Part shown: positions 55,312 through 64,000 of the stretch, piece after piece
Numbering within the stretch: the first letter of the stretch is position 1
Layout: each line of letters opens with the position of its first letter
DNA from: Njordibacter sp028825405
GTDB lineage: Bacteria; Pseudomonadota; Gammaproteobacteria; Pseudomonadales; Balneatricaceae
Assembly (NCBI RefSeq): GCF_047730065.1
Contig: NZ_CP159829.1
Coordinates: forward strand, 496,001 to 560,000
Length of the DNA stretch: 64,000 nucleotides
Direction of reading: 5' to 3'
The notes under the pieces: model-generated
Told to the model about the DNA's origin: nothing
What the model saw: only the letters and a program-made list of their open reading frames with translations
The model's database searches: none
Made by a program: the position numbers and the translations under genes

Positions 55312-58300
55312 ATGGCTGCAGCCTTAACAACAGCACAAATAGTGCAAAAAATGTACATTAGCTTCTACGGTCGTGGAGCGGACGTTGATGGTCTAGCCTA
55401 TTGGGTAGCTAGGTTGGGAGACGATACTGACACAACTGCTATTCGTGAATCATTTTCTACTTCGACAGAAGCTGTCGCTTTGTTTGGAGGGAAAACGGAC
55501 ACTGCAACAGTAACCGCAATTTACTTGCAAACGTTTGGTCGCAATCCTGACGATTCTGGATTGAAGTTCTACAAAGATGCCTTAACTGCAAACACTATGA
55601 CCAAGGCTGAAATTGCTGCAAACATCCTGGATGGAGCTACAGGTGATGATGCTTCAATAGTGGCAAATAAATTAGCAGTTGCTGAATTATTTACCGCGGC
55701 ACTGGATACTGCAGCAAAAAAGGAGGCCTACGTAGGTAATGTGGCAGCTAATGCAGTTCGAGAAAACTTTGCCACAGTGGGCGTACAGACTGTTCCAGCA
55801 TTATTTGATGTCGCTACAACTATTACAAGTATGGTTAGCGCTGCTGTTGCTGCTGTTGCTGCTTTTGAAGCGGCAGCAGTGGTTCATGCTGCAGCTATTA
55901 CTGTTTATGATGCTGCTATTGTTGTTGCTGCTGCTTCTAAAGTAGCTGCTGCGACAGCTGCAACTACTGTAACGACTATTGCACTTTCAACGGCTTCTCA
56001 AACTGCGGCTGTGGCCGCTGTAAACGATGCTACTGCAGTTACAACTGCTGCAACGGCAGTAACTGTTGCAGCTGCAGCGTTAACAGCTGCGTCTGCCGCA
56101 ACACCATCGAGCACTCTAGATGATACAACTGCTGCGACTGCTGTTAGTGCTGCTTCAGCTGCCGCAGCTGCTGCTGTAGCAGCGGAAGCTGAGGCTTCTG
56201 GTTCAAAAACCACTGCAGATGCTGCTCTGGTTGCTGCAACGGCAGCTGATGCTGCTGCTATTCTTACATTTGATGCAGCAGAAGTTATTCACGCTGCTGC
56301 TATTGTTACTTATGATGCTGCTGTTGTTACTGCCGCTGCGTCAGTTACAGCCGCAGCGACTGCTGCTGGGAATGTAATTAGTGTTACAAATGCAACTGCA
56401 TCAGTAACGGCAGCTGCAACTGCGGTCAGTAATGCAGCTGCCGTTACTGCTGCTGCAAGTGCTATCACTACTGCTGCTGCTGCGCTAACCACTACATCTG
56501 CAGCGACAACACAAAACACTGTTGATAATGTAACTGCTGCAACTGCAGTAGCAGCAGCAGCAACTACGGCTACTGCCGCTGCTACTGCCGCTACTGCCGC
56601 TGCTACTGTCAAAACGACTGCAGATGCAGCTTTGGTTACTGCTTTAGCAACAGCTAAAACTTTTTCGATGACTACTGGTGCGGACACATTTGCTGGTGGA
56701 ATTGGTGACGATACCTTTACTGCAAACATATTGACGTTGGGCACGAGTGATACCGCCACAGATGCAACGACGACAGACAACGACATAATTAATATAACTT
56801 CAAATACTGGAATAACGGAAGTTCAAACGGTTACGATTACGTACGTAAGTGGTTCATCAACTGACGTTGTAACGATTAATGGTCACGCTGTTTCCTTTGT
56901 TACTGGTGCAAATCAAGATGCTTCGACGGCAGCCCTTACTGCTGCGGTTGATGCCCATTCAAGTCTGGCAAATAGGGTTGATGCAGTCGATACTGGAGGT
57001 GGTGTTGTTACGTTGAATTGGTTAATTGATGGTAACCAGGTCGACTCTGTTGACACGACTTCGTCCAACAATACAAATACTGTTGCAACTGTCACTGAAG
57101 GTAATGCTTCAGTTGAGCGTGGCACGACCCTCACTAATATAGAGAATCTTAATCTAAAGTCTTTAGGTGATACGACTGTAGATATGACTAATATTACCGG
57201 TGTAAAGTCTTTTGCTACTACTAATTCAACTGGCGCTATAGTGGTAGACAATGCCTCTAGTGCGACAATGGCCCTAGGCTTTTCTGGTCAATTTAACAAT
57301 ACAATGACTGTTAACTATGCCTCAGGGTTAACCGGATCAGATGATAATATTTTAATGAATGTTACATCTGCTAAGAATGTGGCTGTTGATGTAGACACGG
57401 GTTTTGAAAGGGCAACACTTACGTTAAATGGCACGGCTAACACTGTAACAAGTATCACAACACCTAAATCTGGTGGAATGTCGCTTACCATTTCTGGAAG
57501 TAGTGAAGCAACATTTGCTGCCAACGCCTTTGTTAGTTCCTCTGCCTATACTATTATCAACCCTGCAGCACTGAAGTTTGGTGCAATTGATACTCTGGAT
57601 GTTAAAACCTTTACAGCCACTGCAAACACAGGTGGAATTACAGGGTCTTCTGCCTTGGTATCACCAAACATCTACTCAACTGATGAAATTGACGGTGCTA
57701 CAACTGGACTGACTATGTTTTTAGGGTCGGGTAATGACAACGTATTAATTAATGAGACAGCAATATCTACAAAAACTAATACCATTATGCTTGGTGGTGG
57801 TAACGATGTTATTGATTTAGACAACGGCGGCCTTGGAGCGATATACTTATTTGGTGAGGCCGGTGATGACAATATCCGTGTTAAAACAACAGCTTTAGAA
57901 ACGACGGACACGATATCTGGTGGAGATGGAACGGACACCCTCACTTTAACGGGTGACCTAGTACATAACTTAGTTTTAGTCGGTGTTGAAAATATTAACT
58001 TAGATGCAACAGTTGGTGCAAAAACAACGGTTTCAAGTTCGGATAGAGCGGTTGTATTTACAACAAGTGCAATTGCAAATGACTCAGTTGATTTGGCAGG
58101 TTTGGTTACAGGTTCTAGTGTTGTGGTGAATGCGAATTCGAGTACCACAGCAGCTGCTGCAGAAGTTGATGCGATTGACGTTGCATTTACTGCAGCAGAG
58201 GGTACATCAACAATTGACGTGAACACTGCCCAGGATGGAAATATTGTAACTACCAATATCACTGCACTTACACTCGACTTTGCTGAAATAGTGGGCAGCA

Positions 58301-60063
58301 CAGCTCAAAGTGACATCAATGTTACTGCTGGAACTTCGTTAACAATCAATGCAGTTAAAGACATCACCTTTGATGATATCTTGGCTGGTTCTGATTTACT
58401 AACAAGTGTTACAGTCGTTGCTTCAGATAAAGTCACTATCGATGACGTGCTCAATGAAGCTGTATTAGCAACAGTGTCAATTACAGCAACTGATGATATT
58501 TCTTTGGGTAAAATTACAGACGCTGATAAGTTAACTTCGATTACTTTAACGAGTGCTGCTGGGTCAGTAGTTGTCGATGAGATTGGTGACAATGCTGGAG
58601 TTTCTACTGATTCAGATAACCTTGCAACCGTATTATTAAGTGGTGGTACTACTGTTACTGCGGGTATTATTGAGGCTGATATTATTGGTAATGTCACAAT
58701 GACCGCCACCAGTGGCCTTCTAACAGTAACAGAAATTACATCGGCAGCGGCAATGGGTGCTGTTGCGTTAACGGCAACTGCCGGTGGTGTGAAAATTGAT
58801 ACTGGAGATATCGTAGCTGCTGATACTACTGGTATTACCGCAAATATTACAGCCAGCACCTTTATTAACGTGACCGGAGCAAGTGGTGGCGCAAAGGCTG
58901 ACGTAACAAATAGTAAGGGTGATATCGCTTCAACCTTGTCTGGTGATGCGGCAGCGACCATTGATTACAGTGCTGGAACAGTTAATACTGCTGCAAGGTC
59001 AGGTTCCGTTGCACTTATTGCATCAAACACGGGCGGCATAGTAACAACTGTGACCAACAACGAGCTTGTTGGTGGCGGCGCTTCTGTGGTTACTTTAAGT
59101 GCATCAAGTTCTTCCATCGTTAACTCAGTGACTTTATTAGGCTATAGTTCAACTACTAACGTCACGGGTTCAATCGGTGCTGATACAATAGTAAATAGTG
59201 ACGGTGGTGACATTTTAGCTACTGACTCTACTAACTCAAATGACACGTATTCATTAGGTAATGGAACTGATACATTATCGTATGCAGGTAATACTCACGG
59301 TGCTGCTTCTGGTACATCAAGCGCAGGAGCTACCACCAATGGTTACGCGATGAACTTTTCTTCATCGTCAATTTCTTTTGATAACAACGCTGTTTCAAGT
59401 GCCACTAACATAACGACACTGGCTGCTGGTAAAGTGGCTCAGTATGATTCAACTGCCGTTTCCAGTGCGTCTGCGACAGCGGGCAACATTGTTGCTGGTG
59501 GTGAAACAGACACCGTATCAGGTGTCGAAACGGCTATTGGTTCAGGGTTGAATGATTATATTGCCGCTGCAAGTGCGGGCATGACCATTACTGGCGGTCT
59601 TGGTGCAGATAAAATTATCGGTGGTGCTGGTACAGATACAATCATAATTGGAGCTGGTGACTCTGACTTTGGCACCATCTCAAGTCCGTTAGTTGCCGTG
59701 AGTGTGCTGGCAGATATTATTACACTTGCTGCCGGAGACATTTTAGACTTGACTGGAGCTCTTGCTACACAGGCTGATTACGACACCCTTACAGAGGTTG
59801 CCGCTGGCGGTACAATTACAACAAACCTAACGACCAATGAAGTAGGTCAGTTTGTTGGTGTGTATGATCCAGCAACTGGAAACTTTACATCTAGTTCTAC
59901 CATGGCTTCTGGGACAGGATCAAGCACTGACGTTGATGCATTGCTCTATACATATGCAGTAGCTGATGGTACTGACACAACTGCAACTGAAGGCCTAATT
60001 ATTATTGGTCTTGGCGCACAAGTAGATTCTGCAATCTTAAATGGTGTCATCACATTTGCCTAA
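55312..60063 (+). CDS. Giant DUF4214/RTX-like secreted protein with Ala-rich duplication
   Basis: A 1583-aa protein without Sec signal. The N-terminal 150 residues are DUF4214-like (IVQKMYISFYGRGADVDGLA, IYLQTFGRNPDDSG) and align with the 20106 protein through DGATGDDAS and NKLAVA. Residues about 185-445 are extremely Ala-rich and form two tandem copies of about 125 aa (VVHAAAITVYDAA... and VIHAAAIVTYDAA...). Beta-rich sequence follows, with RTX-like nonapeptide-type turns (FAGGIGDDTFTAN, GGLGADKIIGGAGTDT). The hydrophobic C terminus (NGVITFA) suits T1SS export. Probably a surface-layer or adhesin-type protein, secreted by the system at 884-5296 (inference). Confidence 0.83.
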   Translation: MAAALTTAQIVQKMYISFYGRGADVDGLAYWVARLGDDTDTTAIRESFSTSTEAVALFGGKTDTATVTAIYLQTFGRNPDDSGLKFYKDALTANTMTKAEIAANILDGATGDDASIVANKLAVAELFTAALDTAAKKEAYVGNVAANAVRENFATVGVQTVPALFDVATTITSMVSAAVAAVAAFEAAAVVHAAAITVYDAAIVVAAASKVAAATAATTVTTIALSTASQTAAVAAVNDATAVTTAATAVTVAAAALTAASAATPSSTLDDTTAATAVSAASAAAAAAVAAEAEASGSKTTADAALVAATAADAAAILTFDAAEVIHAAAIVTYDAAVVTAAASVTAAATAAGNVISVTNATASVTAAATAVSNAAAVTAAASAITTAAAALTTTSAATTQNTVDNVTAATAVAAAATTATAAATAATAAATVKTTADAALVTALATAKTFSMTTGADTFAGGIGDDTFTANILTLGTSDTATDATTTDNDIINITSNTGITEVQTVTITYVSGSSTDVVTINGHAVSFVTGANQDASTAALTAAVDAHSSLANRVDAVDTGGGVVTLNWLIDGNQVDSVDTTSSNNTNTVATVTEGNASVERGTTLTNIENLNLKSLGDTTVDMTNITGVKSFATTNSTGAIVVDNASSATMALGFSGQFNNTMTVNYASGLTGSDDNILMNVTSAKNVAVDVDTGFERATLTLNGTANTVTSITTPKSGGMSLTISGSSEATFAANAFVSSSAYTIINPAALKFGAIDTLDVKTFTATANTGGITGSSALVSPNIYSTDEIDGATTGLTMFLGSGNDNVLINETAISTKTNTIMLGGGNDVIDLDNGGLGAIYLFGEAGDDNIRVKTTALETTDTISGGDGTDTLTLTGDLVHNLVLVGVENINLDATVGAKTTVSSSDRAVVFTTSAIANDSVDLAGLVTGSSVVVNANSSTTAAAAEVDAIDVAFTAAEGTSTIDVNTAQDGNIVTTNITALTLDFAEIVGSTAQSDINVTAGTSLTINAVKDITFDDILAGSDLLTSVTVVASDKVTIDDVLNEAVLATVSITATDDISLGKITDADKLTSITLTSAAGSVVVDEIGDNAGVSTDSDNLATVLLSGGTTVTAGIIEADIIGNVTMTATSGLLTVTEITSAAAMGAVALTATAGGVKIDTGDIVAADTTGITANITASTFINVTGASGGAKADVTNSKGDIASTLSGDAAATIDYSAGTVNTAARSGSVALIASNTGGIVTTVTNNELVGGGASVVTLSASSSSIVNSVTLLGYSSTTNVTGSIGADTIVNSDGGDILATDSTNSNDTYSLGNGTDTLSYAGNTHGAASGTSSAGATTNGYAMNFSSSSISFDNNAVSSATNITTLAAGKVAQYDSTAVSSASATAGNIVAGGETDTVSGVETAIGSGLNDYIAAASAGMTITGGLGADKIIGGAGTDTIIIGAGDSDFGTISSPLVAVSVLADIITLAAGDILDLTGALATQADYDTLTEVAAGGTITTNLTTNEVGQFVGVYDPATGNFTSSSTMASGTGSSTDVDALLYTYAVADGTDTTATEGLIIIGLGAQVDSAILNGVITFA

Positions 60064-60117
60064 TCCAACCAAAATAAAGTAGGTGCCTGGCCGAAACCCT
60101 CAATACATAGGACTTAC

Positions 60118-61185
60118 ATGAAGCGCTTTTTCAACACAAATCCCTTCTGGCCAGCTTTAACCAAAGCCAGTGGAAGGTGCTCGGGGCGTGAAGCTGAGGC
60201 GTTGGTCGAGTTAGTCTATCCCTTGTTACTAAAGCGGAGTGCTGATCCGCAGGGGTTAGTTGATTACAGTCTTAGGCTTCAACGAGATGAGCTTACGCCC
60301 CTTAGCTTTATGCAAGAGCTGATGAACAGTGACGAATACCAGCAAGCTCAGGGTGAGTATGACCATTTAGCTGATGCCAGTGTGCACACCTATTTTAGCG
60401 ACGAGGTGCTGACTTTATCGGCTCAGCTTGAGGCCTGCCAACAGGTGAGTAGAGAAGATTATGAGACCGCCTGGAGTGCGGTATTTAACTCAGATCGTGC
60501 ATTAATTATTGGTCAAAAAGAATATGGCAGGCAACACAAGCAGCGCTTCTGGGAGCTGGTGAATGCTATGGGTCTGTTGCTTCAGGGTATGCCTCAGCCG
60601 CAGGTATTGGAATTTGGAGTGTCAGAGTTTTCTGGGCTGTATGGCAAGTTATTTCCACACGTACAGTTTAATACCTCAGACCGCCCCACAGCAGATGATT
60701 ACATTGGTTTTACCGAAGCTGTTTGCAAGCAGCTGGTTGGAGGAGACCACCTGCCTCTGGATTTAACCGACACCCAAACGTTGGGTTTTTTTGCACAGAA
60801 GCAAAAAGGCAGGTTTGACCTTATTTTATTAACGGAAGTGCTTGAGCATTTATGTATTCATCCAGTTGATATTCTACGACCTTTGATCCAAGCCCTATCA
60901 AGCCAAGGCCTAATGTACCTGACTACACCTAACTTTTTTTCCCTAGAAAAGCGACAGCTTATGCAACGCTGGCAAAACCCTCAGGAGGTATATCCTGCAG
61001 CGGATGGAAATTGGGATGGTCACCACCACCACCGAGAATACTGTTTAACCGAAATGCTACCTTTTATTGAGCAGGCAGGGGGTAGTCTTAAAGGTTTCTA
61101 CTATTCGGGTTGTTGGGAACCGCAACCCTACAATAACCCCAATGACCGTGCCAATATGGTGTTTGTCATTGGCGCTAATATTTAA
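60118..61185 (+). CDS. DUF4214-like SAM-dependent methyltransferase
   Basis: A 355-aa predicted methyltransferase. Residues about 25-82 (LVELVYPLLLKRSADPQGLV, FMQELMNSDEYQQ) resemble a single DUF4214 unit. The rest looks like a class I fold: VLEFGVSEFSGLYGKLFP as motif I (glycines partly replaced), FDLILLTEVLEHL, and LSSQGLMYLTTPNFFSLEKR. It lies 54 bp after the giant gene on the same strand, probably co-transcribed. It mirrors the 8501 enzyme, also DUF4214 plus methyltransferase. Target could be a glycan or the neighbouring secreted protein; sequence does not decide. A broken second copy of its middle part is at 62260-62383. Confidence 0.82.
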   Translation: MKRFFNTNPFWPALTKASGRCSGREAEALVELVYPLLLKRSADPQGLVDYSLRLQRDELTPLSFMQELMNSDEYQQAQGEYDHLADASVHTYFSDEVLTLSAQLEACQQVSREDYETAWSAVFNSDRALIIGQKEYGRQHKQRFWELVNAMGLLLQGMPQPQVLEFGVSEFSGLYGKLFPHVQFNTSDRPTADDYIGFTEAVCKQLVGGDHLPLDLTDTQTLGFFAQKQKGRFDLILLTEVLEHLCIHPVDILRPLIQALSSQGLMYLTTPNFFSLEKRQLMQRWQNPQEVYPAADGNWDGHHHHREYCLTEMLPFIEQAGGSLKGFYYSGCWEPQPYNNPNDRANMVFVIGANI

Positions 61186-61201
61186 CTCTCGATTGGTAAA
61201 C

Positions 61202-62008
61202 CTAACCTAATAGGGTGTCTAAGCTTTCTATTGATTGTTTCATTTGAAGGTTATCGATATAGCTTTTAGCTAATTGTTTTTCGATTGCCTGGTAGTCGGT
61301 GCTGTTAACTTGTTCTGCCACTTGATCGATAGGTTGTTTAAGTTGTGTTGAGTTAAGCTGAGCAGACATCGCTACGGCCGCATCATAAAAGTTACGAGTA
61401 GGGGTCGATGCTTCAGAAGTAGTGGCTTGTGGCATGCCTGTTAAAGTAGTAGCAAGGGGTATCTTTTTGTTATCTAAGCTGTTGGGCGGCGCGATACCCA
61501 CTTTGGCTCGCTGTGCCAATATATCAGTGGCTTGAGGCATGCCTGTTAAAGTAGTTGTAAGTGGTATCTTTTTGGTATCTAAGCCGTTGGGTGCAATACC
61601 CACTTTGGCTCGTTGTGCCAATACATCATTGCCACCTTTAAGGAAGTTGAGGTTGCCACTAACGGTGTCACTAGTGTTGCCATAGCGTAAAATAGCCTCT
61701 ACAGAGGGCATTCCAGTGTGGTAACCTGCTTTGTTTAGCATGTCCGTGGCGGCAAAACTTTGCCCCTCCCCTAAACCTAATGCAGCAATGACTTGGTTAT
61801 ACTCATTTGTTGGAACCCCAGTGATTTGTGAACGTTGGTGTACCTCGTAAAAAGCTTTGATAGCTTTTTCATGAGGGCTCTCATCGCTTTTACTGACTTC
61901 ACCCAGTGAGCCTAAAAAGCTTACCTGTTGGGCTTTTTCGCTATTAAGGCTATTGGTGCCATTAATGCCGCTAATTCGGCTCATGTCAAAAGTTGAATTA
62001 ATGTCCAT
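61202..62008 (-). CDS. Unknown protein with tandem 34-residue repeat
   Basis: A 268-aa protein, no signal peptide, with a good ribosome site (AGGAGA, 6 bp before the ATG). The middle has two copies of a unit VLAQRAKVGIAPNGLDTKKI...LTGMPQAT / ILAQRAKVGIAPPNSLDNKK...LTGMPQAT (about residues 128-195). The N-terminal part (YEVHQRSQITGVPTNEYNQV) and the C-terminal helices are not recognised. Low-complexity Ser/Asn at the start resembles structural or exported motility-type proteins, but no family can be named. It converges with the methyltransferase gene (16-bp gap). Confidence 0.75.
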   Translation of the reverse strand: MDINSTFDMSRISGINGTNSLNSEKAQQVSFLGSLGEVSKSDESPHEKAIKAFYEVHQRSQITGVPTNEYNQVIAALGLGEGQSFAATDMLNKAGYHTGMPSVEAILRYGNTSDTVSGNLNFLKGGNDVLAQRAKVGIAPNGLDTKKIPLTTTLTGMPQATDILAQRAKVGIAPPNSLDNKKIPLATTLTGMPQATTSEASTPTRNFYDAAVAMSAQLNSTQLKQPIDQVAEQVNSTDYQAIEKQLAKSYIDNLQMKQSIESLDTLLG

Positions 62009-62259
62009 AAGTGTTCTCCTGCTTAATTAATTATTACTGAGATTCTTAGATTACAGTCTACGAAGCAGGAACTGTGCCAAGTATTTGGTTGTGTCAAAGA
62101 TGTGAGTTTATTATCCTTTAGAACCAAAGGATTACTGCCTCAATCCTCACTCACTCACTTTGCTATATCCTCTCTAATTAATTGCCTTACTTTTTTTGAT
62201 GCAGTTACCTCTTTTTCGCTACACAGTTACTCAGAGAGTTGCTTCAGACTTATGTGTCG

Positions 62260-62383
62260 TAATTTTTGGGTTTTATCGCAAGCTATTTCCTCACATACAG
62301 TGCCATACCTTAGACAGGCTCCATTGAATGATTATATTGATTTTACCGAAACAGTGTTCAAACAGATTGTTGGGGAAGAATGA
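62260..62383 (+). pseudogene. Remnant of a second copy of the 60118-type methyltransferase
   Basis: Reads FYRKLFPHIQCHTLDR, then after a frame change APLNDYIDFTETVFKQIVGEE before TGA. This aligns with LYGKLFPHVQFNTSDRPTAD and DYIGFTEAVCKQLVGGDH of the 60118 protein. Only this middle part remains. It implies a past duplication in this region. Confidence 0.6.
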
Positions 62384-62510
62384 GCAATTAGTATGTCGCT
62401 TTATTGGGAATGATGTCTGGCAGGCCTTTTTGAGTTGAGAGTTGCTCTGCATGTTATTTTTGTTGTGGTCGTTGAATTACATATCCACCTATGTATTCCC
62501 CAACCCTAGC

Positions 62511-62774
62511 ACTTGGTTGCGTTATCAAAATATACTCACAGCATGGTGCAATACAAGAAAGAGTGCTGGTATGCGAACTTTTCGGCTGCATGACTAACGC
62601 CATAGATTTGCGTCCAGACTAATTAACGAGGGCTGCTTTCTTTACGAGGTGCAAAAGCTATCTGACCATACTTGCTTAACGATGACAAAGCGTTGTGCCC
62701 ACTTGGCTAAAAATACACTTAGAAAAGTAGCTTGTGTGACTGGCGATGAAATGATAGTGGAGAGCAGTGAATAA
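62511..62774 (+). pseudogene. Tyrosine recombinase C-terminal remnant
   Basis: One frame reads AWCNTRKSAGMRTFRLHD, TAA, RHRFASRLINEGCFLYEVQK, LSDHTCLTMTKRCAHLAKNT, LRKVACVTGDEMIVESSE and TAA (62772-62774). This matches the catalytic C terminus of phage-type integrases (HDLRHTFAS..., LGHKSLTMT.RYAHLA). The box-II leucine codon is now a stop, and the active-site Tyr of RYAHL is Cys, so it is doubly inactive. The rest of 62009-62973 has no recognised gene. Confidence 0.8.
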
Positions 62775-62824
62775 TTCCAGTTACATCTATTTAGGTTAGA
62801 GGTTACTCTTAGATGCACTAATAA

Positions 62825-62840
62825 CGTGACACGTATCATA
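62825..62840. promoter_or_regulatory. Weak CRP-like half-palindrome upstream of the second DUF6447-like gene
   Basis: CGTGA-N6-TCATA, two mismatches from the symmetric consensus, 134 bp before the ATG. Listed only because three clearer sites exist in the window. Confidence 0.25.
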
Positions 62841-62973
62841 TTATTAAGGGGCTTTAAGCAGTAGTTTATTCCAGATAGTAAATCAGTAGTGTTTTCCTTA
62901 GTCGCCAGTATATAAAGTAGGGCTAGATTACTCTAAAATAACCAAAACAGTTAAGTTAATAAAGAGCCTTATT

Positions 62974-63288
62974 ATGCCTAATATTCAGATTGATGGAAAA
63001 TTATACGACACAGACACTCTCCCACAAGAAGTTAAAGGACATTTAGCTGCGATGCAACAGTGTGACCAAAAAATTAACAGTTGGAATATGGATATTGCTA
63101 TAGCTCAGACTGCAAGGACTGCTTATGCGGCTGAACTAAACCTTCTATTAGAGCAGGTTGCGGTAGTTGGTGCTGAAAAAGTTGAAGTGGTAGAAGCAGA
63201 AGAAGTTGATGAAGTTGACGAAGTTGAAATTTTATCGGCAGAAGAAGTTGAGGTTTTAGAGGCTGAAGAAATTGAAGCTAACAGATAA
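62974..63288 (+). CDS. Small DUF6447-like protein with acidic tail
   Basis: A 104-aa paralogue of the 24273 protein. The core (residues 1-62) shares the pattern IDGKLYDTDTLPQEVK, AMQQCDQKIN, IAIAQTARTAYAAELNLLLE. The tail (about 65-104) is a run of E, V and D (VEVVEAEEVDEVDEVEIL), strongly acidic, against the Lys-Ala tail of the other. Probably helical or coiled coil. The two paralogues bracket the array and the giant genes; complementary charges may allow pairing. Function unknown. The ribosome site is weak (AAAGAGCC). Confidence 0.85.
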   Translation: MPNIQIDGKLYDTDTLPQEVKGHLAAMQQCDQKINSWNMDIAIAQTARTAYAAELNLLLEQVAVVGAEKVEVVEAEEVDEVDEVEILSAEEVEVLEAEEIEANR

Positions 63289-63778
63289 AACGCTGCCGTT
63301 GGAGCTTACTCGGATTACTACTATTTATGTGGACACAGAGGATAGGATGGGATTGGTTGGCGAAGACGAAATTGGAGAACATCAAAAGCTTTGGTTGACG
63401 CAGCGTTTGTTGAACCATTTAGTGGAAAAGCTTCTGGACTGGTTACCTCAAACTCATGATGGAATACAAGAAATCGCCCAGCAAGTTGCTCAAGCTAAGC
63501 ACGAGCCGGAACACCCTGTCATTGCCAGTTCTGAATGTTTGAACTGGCTAGTTCATGAGATCACCATAGAGTCTTCTAAGGGTGTGATGGGTTTGCTGTT
63601 TAAGTCTGATAGATGTGAATATGTCGCCGTAGTGCGGTTTAATGAAATTAGTTTGCGCCAGTGGCTAGATATTCTGTTCAGGCAGTATCAATATGCAGGA
63701 TGGATAAGTGTAGATTGGCCAAGCTGGTTTGTGCCTGCGATTGAGTTAGATTTGCCTGAAGGGGTTGCAGTGCATTAG
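63272..63778 (+). CDS. Unknown protein overlapping the DUF6447-like gene
   Basis: A 168-aa frame opening at TTG, overlapping the previous gene by 17 bp. The product (MKLTDKTLPLELTRITTIYV...) has amphipathic helices and aromatic clusters (WISVDWPSWFVP), no signal or membrane segment, and is not recognised. The strong overlap suggests translational coupling with the acidic-tailed protein; the true start could be the ATG at 63347 (MGLVGEDEIG). Real-gene status is supported by length and protein-like composition. Confidence 0.65.
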   Translation: MKLTDKTLPLELTRITTIYVDTEDRMGLVGEDEIGEHQKLWLTQRLLNHLVEKLLDWLPQTHDGIQEIAQQVAQAKHEPEHPVIASSECLNWLVHEITIESSKGVMGLLFKSDRCEYVAVVRFNEISLRQWLDILFRQYQYAGWISVDWPSWFVPAIELDLPEGVAVH

Positions 63779-63816
63779 TTAAAAATTGAGCGACTTCTGT
63801 AACGGTGTGTGGCATG

Positions 63817-63848
63817 AAAAGCCCCTTAGCTGGATATGAGGGTTTTTT
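63817..63848 (+). terminator. Weak hairpin after the last gene
   Basis: AAAAGCCC ... GGGTTTTTT with a long loop (about 15-18 nt). The stem is short, so this is only a candidate terminator. Nothing else was recognised up to 64000. Confidence 0.3.
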
Positions 63849-64000
63849 GAAAGCTCCCCTGATAGCGAGGCCTTGTTGGTAAGAGCACTCATGCCAACGA
63901 TTACTTTAATATTAAAGTATTGGTTGGCTATATAATACATGACTAAATATAATAATATCTTCTTGCGCCTATGTGATCTCTATTACTACTTTCGATGACA

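Noticed and set aside
55998..58961. Ala/Val-rich minus-strand frames inside the second giant gene
   Set aside because: Same antisense effect of low-complexity coding DNA.
1..64000. tRNA, rRNA or origin of replication
   Set aside because: No cloverleaf-like, rRNA-like or DnaA-box cluster was recognised by eye; a dedicated search would be needed to be certain.

Overview
The window looks like the chromosome of a marine-type gammaproteobacterium. The support is PrtD-type secretion, Wzm/Wzt export, CRP-like palindromes and moderate-to-low GC; the genus cannot be fixed from sequence alone. It is a cell-surface biogenesis region: the left third is dense and operonic, and the right two thirds are accessory, repeat-rich and scarred by recombination.

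Left part (1-19.8 kb). After a glycosyltransferase fragment, one long + strand gene run (884-13325) joins a type I secretion system (ABC transporter, HlyD adaptor, TolC-like channel) to a glycan pathway (four glycosyltransferase genes, Wzm, Wzt with a C-terminal extension, and a DUF4214-methyltransferase). A second run (13520-19764) encodes a secreted FecR-domain protein, a CHASE2 class III nucleotide cyclase, a TPR plus outer-membrane barrel protein, and a metallo-beta-lactamase-fold hydrolase. CRP-type palindromes (TGTGA-N6-TCACA) precede the first two runs and the first giant exported protein, so the cyclase may help feed the regulator of its own neighbourhood.

Middle (20.1-24.5 kb). A 1338-aa DUF4214/RTX-like protein, a likely S-layer or adhesin-type T1SS substrate, ends at a strong terminator. 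It is followed by a small DUF6447-like protein with a basic tail.

Array (24.8-54.2 kb). Nine paralogous genes all begin with the same MELT... N-terminal TPR module, continue with variable numbers of TPRs, and end in one of four catalytic domains: sulfotransferase (3), SAM methyltransferase (1), or a 2OG-Fe(II)-oxygenase-like domain in two subtypes (3 + 3, one broken by a stop). Genes lie in both orientations and are separated by about 0.6-1.4 kb of repeats, duplicated leaders, degenerate small ORFs, integrase fragments and an IS3-type transposase relic. Two sulfotransferase genes carry G9 tracts upstream of the catalytic domain, which suggests phase variation. Long exact repeats, shared internal blocks and a hybrid gene indicate ongoing module exchange.

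Right part (55.3-64 kb). A second giant DUF4214 protein (1583 aa, with a duplicated Ala-rich segment) is followed by a DUF4214-like methyltransferase, a repeat-containing unknown protein on the minus strand, remnants of a methyltransferase and of a tyrosine recombinase, a second DUF6447-like protein with an acidic tail, and an overlapping unknown gene. Working model (inference): the two giant proteins are exported by the T1SS, and the TPR-effector enzymes and DUF4214-methyltransferases modify these proteins or the exported glycan, producing a variable surface coat.
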